DNA from: Artocarpus heterophyllus
Taxonomy: Eukaryota > Streptophyta > Magnoliopsida > Rosales > Moraceae
Assembly (NCBI GenBank): GCA_025403435.1
Contig: CM046347.1
Coordinates: 22,084,597-22,148,596, forward strand
DNA length: 64,000 nt
Direction: 5' to 3'
The translations under genes were made by a program, and so were the position numbers. How positions within the stretch are numbered: the stretch's first letter is position 1; the number at the start of each line of letters is the position of its first letter. Shown piece by piece: positions 57,438-64,000 of the stretch. The notes under the pieces were generated by a model. That model worked only from the letters and a program-made list of their open reading frames with translations. It had not been told where the DNA came from and did not search any database.

Positions 57438-59452
57438 TGATAGACATGTATGCCCTAAAGAATAAAAATGTAATATGTTTTGGAGACATTTTTATCAATA
57501 AAGAATTTATTTATTATTTATATGCCAAATCTTGTCCTGTTTACGTTCATATTTGTTGAATGGATGTTAAGCAAAGAAAAGTCTAAGACTGTCAGTCTAA
57601 ACCTTTAAGAATTAGACATATAATGGACAGATAATGCGAAAGATACAATTCTTAAGGTGACAGTTTAAATCATAAGATCTGCAATCAAAAAAATAAAGTT
57701 GGGTGCTAATTCATGCAAAGATTATTATGTTGTCCATATCCCTAATAGGAGATGGTTTGTCTTGACCATCAGAGGTGGACTCCATAAATAGAAACCTTGG
57801 CACATTGTCATAGGTGACGATGTATTGGATCGGGACATTAAGTGAATTGATTTAGATTAATAATTCTATCTTGGCAAATCAATTCACTTAACATAATCAT
57901 ATGTATTGTATCTTAATCTTGAGATGAATAATGGGCCCGTTGTCTTGACTTATGTCTTTTGATGTACCAAAAGATGACATCCACATTTAAAAGTGGTACA
58001 CATGCCAGTAAGTTGGAGGCATAATTCTTGATAGCGTAGACCTGTTATTCATAGATATGGAGTCCATACTCGTCATTAGGAGTAGTTGATATTCTCTTAT
58101 ATGCATTATCCTGTAATTGAAAAACTAGAGCGCTCAATCATTTGGATACATAGGTGTAATCAAATGGTATACCGTCTATGGATGGTAAGTTTTTCGATGG
58201 TGAAATAATGGAACGTAATTGAAAAAGAATCGAGAAGGTAAGATAGAACTTGTCCTTAAGCCGATTATGGATAATCCTATGGGGATACGATACATTATGA
58301 TATGTCATCAAGACTTAGCTATATGGGCTTCGTAATTCTATATAGTTCGAGAGTGCAGCTTTAAGCTTTTAGTGGAGTAGCGTTGGAGTTGATAATTATG
58401 AAATGTATATCTAGGATATTGGGTTTCATAATTATCGAGAGCTTGAACTATATAGGTTAATTAGGTCCCCTTTGCTAGCTCATAAAATTCCTGTAACTAT
58501 ATGGCATACTTTTCCAATAATTGGTGGCTAGTGTCAAATTACAGATTAAATGAAAATTCAATAGGATCAAATAATTCATGTTTGTAGTTGAATTAATTTT
58601 ATGAAAATTAATTCAAGATAAACATGTTGAATTATCAGGATCAGATAATTCATGTTTGTTTATCGGTTGGATTAACTTGAATAAATTAATTCAAAATAAA
58701 TTTGTTGGATTATCAAGAATATTTATTTTCCTAGAGATTTCTAGATATGACTATTTTAATCAGATAACTTCTCTATTAGGTTATTTGAATTAAAACTGAG
58801 GCTCTATCTCAAGAATCTCAGTGGAAATAAAGATTTACAGGGATCATTTATCGAAAGTTTGGTAGACCAATCTTTAAGTTTGGCCTGCCGATGGAGACAG
58901 TTCGACAGGCCGATCTGCTAGTTCAACTTGTCGACCGAGCGATAAATAGATCACGTATTTTCATGCGGATTTTATCATATATTGATCCAGATTTGATTTT
59001 GATTTGAATTTTCAAGGCCTTATCTGATAAGGACTGACTCTTGGGTCCAAACTCTATATAAAGGGCAATGAGGCTCATTGTAATTTACATCAGTTGAGAA
59101 ATCTAGAGTGAGACTCTACCTGTGAGACTTTGTAACTCCCTAGAGCGCTGTTGTTCATAAATTACGAACTATAGCTTTGGGTGTTTCTCGATTGATTGGA
59201 AGGAGAGTCACTTGGTAGAGGAGCTATATGAGTGTGCCCACACACACATCGGTCGTGGATAGAGAATAGCAAAAAAAAATCAATTGGTTGAGACTCTTCT
59301 GGAACGTTACTTTTTTGACAGATTACAGAGATTTTAGAAACAAAGTTAGTAAGATCTAGTTAATTCATGCATATAGTGTGTCAAACTTGTGTTTTGAAAA
59401 ATACTCTGATACAAAAAATTTTAAAATTCCGCTACATACTATTTTTCCAACA
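57438..59452 (+). mobile_element. 3' LTR of element B
   Basis: 2015 bp, TGATAGACATGTATGCC (second TT changed) to TTTTTCCAACA, followed by CTTCA target duplication and the continuation of element A. Confidence 0.85.
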
Positions 59453-60950
59453 CTTCACGCTTCAAATGGGTGATAAACCCTTGGTCTTAGCTAAAGAAGT
59501 GGAAGACGTCCATCTGTATTTTGATAATTTTAGGAATTTAATTTTGTAAGATTACTTTTATGTTCCTAAATTTAAAAGGAATTTAATTTCTGTAGCTTAT
59601 TTATTTAAAGACTCCTATTTGGTTTCTTTTAATATTAGAGTGGTGATTCATAAAAACAAATCTTTTATCTATTCTATATGGATGTAAAATAATTTATATT
59701 TTATCAAACCTAAGATGGACTTACTGCTTAATACTGAGATGAATAATAACAACTCTAAAAGACTTAAAACTTCTCACTCTAATAGGACTTATCTTTGACA
59801 TTTGTGACTTAGTCATATTAACCTAAATAGGATTCAAAGATTGTAAGGGATGGACCTTTAAGTCACTTAAAGGTGGAATATATACCACAATGTGAATCTT
59901 GTTTAGAGGGTAAACTGACCAAAAGACCATTTGGGTTTAAGGGCAATAGGATCGAAGGTCTGAAACTTGTGCATAGAGATGTTTGCAGACCAATGAACAT
60001 TGAGGCACGGAAAGGGTATAAGTACTTTATCACTTTTATTAATGATTACTCAAGGTATGGCTATATGTACCTAATGCACCACAAAAGCAAAACTTATGAC
60101 AAATTCAAGGAGTTTCAGGCTGAAGTGGAAAAGCAATTGGGTAGACCCATAAAGGCACTTTGATCCGATCGAGGTAGAGAATACCTTTTGAATGAGTTCT
60201 TGGGACACTTATCAGAGAATTAGATTTTATCCCATTTGACTATGCTGGGCACTCTGCAGTAGAATGGCATGGCTAAGAAAAGAAAGAGGACTTTGTTGGA
60301 CATGGTTAGGTCCATGATGAGTTATTCACCGTTGCCTTTGTTCTTTTGGGGATATGCACTACAAACCGCATATTATCTTTTGAACAGTGTGCCTTCAAAA
60401 TCAGTTTCTAAAACTCCTCATGAGTTGTGGATGGGTAAGAAGACATCCTTAAACCATATTTTTATATTAGGATGTTCGACTCATGTCCTATTTAGGGGTG
60501 TGAATAAATTAGAAGTACGTTTAGAAGTTTGTGTGTTTGTAGGATATATAAAAGGAACTAAAAGGGGTTATTTTTATAACCCAAAGGAAAATAAAGTCGT
60601 GGTTTCGCCTAATGTAACTTTCCGTGAAGAAAGTTACATTGACGACTTTAAGCCTCGAAGCAAAGTAGTGCTTGAGGAGTTGGCAAGTGATTCGATCACT
60701 CTACGGGTTCCGAATGAAACCGTTCCGATCAATGTAGAAAAATAAAATGAACCTAAACAACAACCAAAGGAGCTTCTTCATAGTGGGGGGATTAGGTGTC
60801 AACTTGAGAGGTATATGTTCAATGGTGAGGCCTTTTTGGCTGAACCGGATGAACATGATAAGGATCCTTACACTTATGAAGAGACTATCGAGGATGTTGA
60901 TTTGAAACTCTGGACAGAGGCCATAAACACAGAGAAAAATTCTATGAAGA
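59453..60950 (+). pseudogene. Element A protease end, pre-integrase and integrase
   Basis: After the nested insertion A resumes with LHASNG.., then pre-integrase HLKVEYIPQCESCLEGK, and integrase KYFITFINDYSRYGYMYLMH, SDRGREYLL (both Asp present). The third catalytic Glu in G-V-x-E-R-R-N-R-T is Lys ([19 protein letters not shown]). Further blocks are [25 protein letters not shown] and [20 protein letters not shown]. It has several stops and is inactive. Confidence 0.8.
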
Positions 60951-62282
60951 CTGATCAAGTTTGAGAGCTTGTGGATCTTCCTGAAGGGGTAAAACCCATA
61001 GGGTGTAAATGGATCTACAAGAAGAAAAAAGGAGTTGATAGAAAGGTCAAAACCTTTAAGGCTAGACCAGTAGCTAAGGGTTACACACAAAAGGAAGGAA
61101 TTGATTATGAGGAAACCTTTTTGCCTGTAGCCATACTTAAATCCATCTGTATTCTATTGTCCATAGTAGTTGCTCTCGACTACGAAATTTGACAGATGGA
61201 TGTCAAGACGGCCTTTCTAAATGGCTATCTTGATAAGTCCATTTATATGGAACAACTAGATGCATTCAAGGTCAAAGGTTAGGAGGGTAACGTTTGTAAG
61301 CTGCTTAAGTCAATATATGGATGGACTTAAGCAGGCTTCCCATCCTTGGAACATAAGATTTGATCAAGACTTATGGGTTCGTACAAAATTTGGACAAACT
61401 ATGTAGATGAACCATGTGTGTACAAACACATTAAGGATGGGAAGGTGGTTTTTCTACTGTTCTATGTAGATGACATTTTGCTAATTTACAATGACATTGG
61501 GGTGTTTTCATCTGTCAAATTATGGTTGACGAAGTAGTTTGATATGAAAGACTTGGGTGAGGCTAATTTTGTTCTAGGTATCTAGATCTCTCGGGATAGG
61601 AAAAACAAAATGATAGCTTTGTCCCAGGCTGGGTACATGGATAAGATTCTCAGGAGGTTTGCAATGCAAGATTCCAAGAAAGGTGGGCAACCATCTAGGT
61701 TTGGAATTACTCTTTCTAAGAAATACCCTCCAAAGTCTGATGAAGAAAGAGAATACATGAAGAAAGTGCCTTGTACTTCGGCAGTGGGTAGTCTCATGTA
61801 TGCCATGCTTCGCACGCTACCAAACATTTGTTATGCATTTAGGATTGTAAGTTGATTTCAAGTGGATCCAGGACTGAACTATTGGGTTTTGGTTAAACAT
61901 ATTTTTAGTACTTGAGAAGGACTTAAGGGTATATGCTTGTGTGTTCGGGTAAGGACTTAACTCCCCTACGAGACACTGACTCGGATTTCCAATCCTTGGG
62001 CATCTTGAGGTAGTTTTTGGTATGGATAAAGCAGTATTACTGTACTATGATAATAGCGCAGTGGTAGCTAATGCTAAGGAACCAAGATTTCATAAGAAGA
62101 GTAAGCATATTGATCGGAAGTATCATGTGATAAAGGACTTCGTAGAAGGTGGGCATGTCGTTGTGTGTAAATCACATCAGAGGACAATTTAGCTGATCCA
62201 TTTACGAAGACACTTACTCGAAGAGTCTTCGAGAGGCTTGTGGAAGCTATAGGGATGCGAAATTTGTCATATTTACTCACTT
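60951..62282 (+). pseudogene. Element A reverse transcriptase and RNase H, degenerate
   Basis: RT blocks are [57 protein letters not shown], then FYVDDIL (YVDD at about 61465) and FDMKDLGEANFVLG. RNase H is partly deleted: the TSGFMF..SMEAEYVA section is missing and the frame resumes near 61985 up to the 'VMLRNQDFIRR'-type remnant. Many stops. A is dead. Confidence 0.75.
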
Positions 62283-62288
62283 AGTAGA

Positions 62289-62298
62289 AGTGGGAGAT
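62289..62298 (+). other. Polypurine tract of element A
   Basis: AGTGGGAGAT precedes the 3' LTR start at 62299. Confidence 0.8.
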
Positions 62299-63172
62299 TG
62301 TTGGACATGTATGCCCTAATGAGCAAAAATGTAATATGTTTTTAGAGATATTTTTATCAATAAAGAGTTTATTTATTATTTATATACCAAACTTGTCCTC
62401 TTTATGTTCATATTTATTGAATGTATGATAAGCAAACAAAAGTCTAAGACTATAGGTCTAAACCTTCAAGAAGTGGGCATATGATGGACAGATTATGTGG
62501 AGCACATGATTATTAAGGTGTGGTCTAAATCATAAGATCTACAATCGAGGGAATAAAGTTGGATGCTTTATTCATGCAAAGATTGTTATGTTGTCTATAT
62601 CCCTGACGAAAGATGGTTTGTCTTGGCCATCAGAGGTGGACTCCACGAACAGAAACATTGGCACATTGTCATAGGTGACGATATGTTAGATCTGGACATA
62701 AAGTGAATTGATTTGGAGTAATAATTTTGTCTCGGCAAATTTATTCACTTTAGACAATCATTTGTATTATATCTCAATCCTGAGATGAATAGTGGGCCCG
62801 TTGTCTTAACTTATGTCTTTTGATGTACCAAAGGGTGACATCCACGTTTTATGTTGGTATGTATGCCGGTACGTTGGAGGCAAGACTCTTGATAGCGTAG
62901 AATTGTTATTCATAGATATGGAATCCACAACTCCTCTTTAGAAGTAGTTGATATCCTCTTATATGCATTTTCCTGTAATTGAAAAATTAGAGCACTCAAC
63001 CATTTGATACATAGGTGTAACCGAATGGTATACCGTTTATGGATGGTAAGTTCTTCGATAGTGAGATAATGGAACGTAAGATAAAAATAATCGAGAAGGT
63101 AAGACAGAATTTATCCTCAAGCCAATTATGGATAATACGATGGGGATACGATACATTATGATATGTCATGGA
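62299..63172 (+). mobile_element. 3' LTR of element A, truncated
   Basis: It starts TGTTGGACATGTATGCCC and follows the LTR for about 870 bp up to ATGATATGTCATGGA, where it changes abruptly into unrelated sequence. The remaining ~1.2 kb of LTR is missing. Confidence 0.8.
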
Positions 63173-64000
63173 TACGATGTAGTGGAGAACGACACACAAC
63201 TATGGGTTCTTTAAGAGCTTAGCCATAAACACCACTGGCATTTTGGTTGGCCTCGGTCACTACAGTCCATGGAGGAGTAGTGCCATGACGCGCCGTGCGT
63301 TTGTCTATCCAGAGCTGTGAAGCTCCTTATTCACCGACAGTGTTCAATCTACAACGACTAAAAGTTGCAGTCAACAGGCTAGAGTAGTAGTGGCCATCGG
63401 TGTGCTGGGAGTTTCGTAGGGGCAACCTAGTTCTGCTCAAAGAAGAAGCTGAACATTGAAGAAGTAGTCCTTTGGGTTACCTTCAATAACCCAATGGACT
63501 GTTGGGCCTATTTAGCACTTGGGCTATCCATTTTTTAAAGGTAACCCAACAATTTTTCCGTTGCAACCCACTTGGTGAAAGTCTACAATAATGGAGCTAG
63601 GAATTATGTAATTACAAGAAGACCTTTATAATTTTTTTATCACAATTTTTTATGAGTTGTAATTTAATTATCTAAAAGGACCCAGTCAAAAATCTATTAT
63701 TTATTTTCATGTTATTATTTTATTTGATGAATGTGATAACATGTTCATGTATTATAACATGCCATCTAGGAAAGTCGACATATAGTTATTGCAACATGAC
63801 ATGCATACACTTACATATTATTTTATTTTTTATAAAGTTGTTTATAAAATGATTTAATATATGATGGAATTAATTTAATGAGATTAAATTAATTGGGCTG
63901 ATTGTATAAAATTTTATTTTAACTTTTTTATTAATAAACCAAACAATGTGATTTTAATTTTTATAGTTAAAACTTGGAAAAATTCACATTAATTCTAAGT
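63173..64000. other. No gene recognised
   Basis: 63173-63580 is less AT-rich, with wording such as TTGGGTTACC.. and AACCCAATGGACTGTTGGGCC that looks repetitive. 63580-64000 is AT-rich. No domain-bearing reading frame was found on either strand. Confidence 0.4.

Larger units (their letters stand above)
38233..59452 (+). mobile_element. Copia element B, inserted in A and itself split by an Athila element
   Basis: 5' LTR in two parts (38233-40061 and 52007-52131), internal region 52132-57437, 3' LTR 57438-59452. It is closely related to A. It is degenerate, with stops, a deleted half zinc knuckle and an integrase lacking its core. The Athila element lies inside its 5' LTR about 125 bp before the LTR end. 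Confidence 0.8.
33522..63172 (+). mobile_element. Copia element A (outermost of a three-level nest)
   Basis: 5' LTR 33522-35591, internal part 1 35592-38232, internal part 2 59453-62298, truncated 3' LTR 62299-63172. Between the two internal parts sits element B. The join is inside the gag-protease region: the frame around KETRSLLRE before 38232 continues with the 'LHASNG..' segment after 59452, as judged by the uninterrupted equivalent in element B. Many stops show A is the oldest layer. No target duplication can be checked because the 3' end is missing. Confidence 0.8.

Overview
This window is AT-rich plant nuclear DNA, almost certainly from a flowering plant. It has one intron-containing plant-type Nudix gene, a plant L1-type LINE with a C-terminal RNase H, MITEs, and many LTR retrotransposons of plant Ty1/copia and Ty3/gypsy lineages, several nested. 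I see no operons, no bacterial features and no CRISPR array. I cannot name the species.

Layout: 1-9.2 kb is a graveyard of LTRs: a reverse copia LTR at the left edge, a Ty3 integrase tail, a Tekay/Del-like LTR with a gag fragment, a reverse solo LTR, and a reverse Athila-like LTR piece. 12,075-21,663 is a young LTR element with a 5-bp target duplication (ccttt), a Met-tRNA primer site, and no recognisable gag or pol. It carries a small basic Cys-rich ORF followed by a LOG-like (cytokinin phosphoribohydrolase family) ORF. 22-26 kb holds degenerate LTR-like DNA, a duplicated AT-rich repeat, a microsatellite and MITEs. 26.7-28.1 kb is the only convincing host gene, a four-exon Nudix hydrolase. 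29.4-32.65 kb is a reverse, 5'-truncated LINE. 33.5-63.2 kb is a three-level nest: copia element A contains copia element B, whose 5' LTR contains a complete Athila-like Ty3 element (40,062-52,001, target duplication cgaag).

The most striking observation is that the Athila element carries the same two-gene cargo as the element at 12-21.7 kb. The order is the same: Cys-rich ORF, spacer with TTGTCAAAA motifs, LOG-like ORF, then a cluster of hairpins. The two hosts differ in LTRs, primer-binding sites (Met versus Asp tRNA) and gag content. The cargo proteins are related but clearly diverged. Downstream of LOG the hairpins (2 in one element, 3 in the other) keep an internal consensus (roughly CTGAG.. 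GGAGT .. CTCGAAACG) while the outer stems differ in sequence but stay paired. That pattern suggests a selected RNA structure. The module therefore looks like an inherited or exchanged accessory cassette of non-autonomous retrotransposons. Its function is unknown. The LOG-like proteins keep the PGG.GT..E loop (altered in one copy) but seem to lack the usual Arg-Lys pair, so classical cytokinin activation should not be assumed.

All calls are by eye. Family names rest on recognised motifs, and divergence statements are qualitative.
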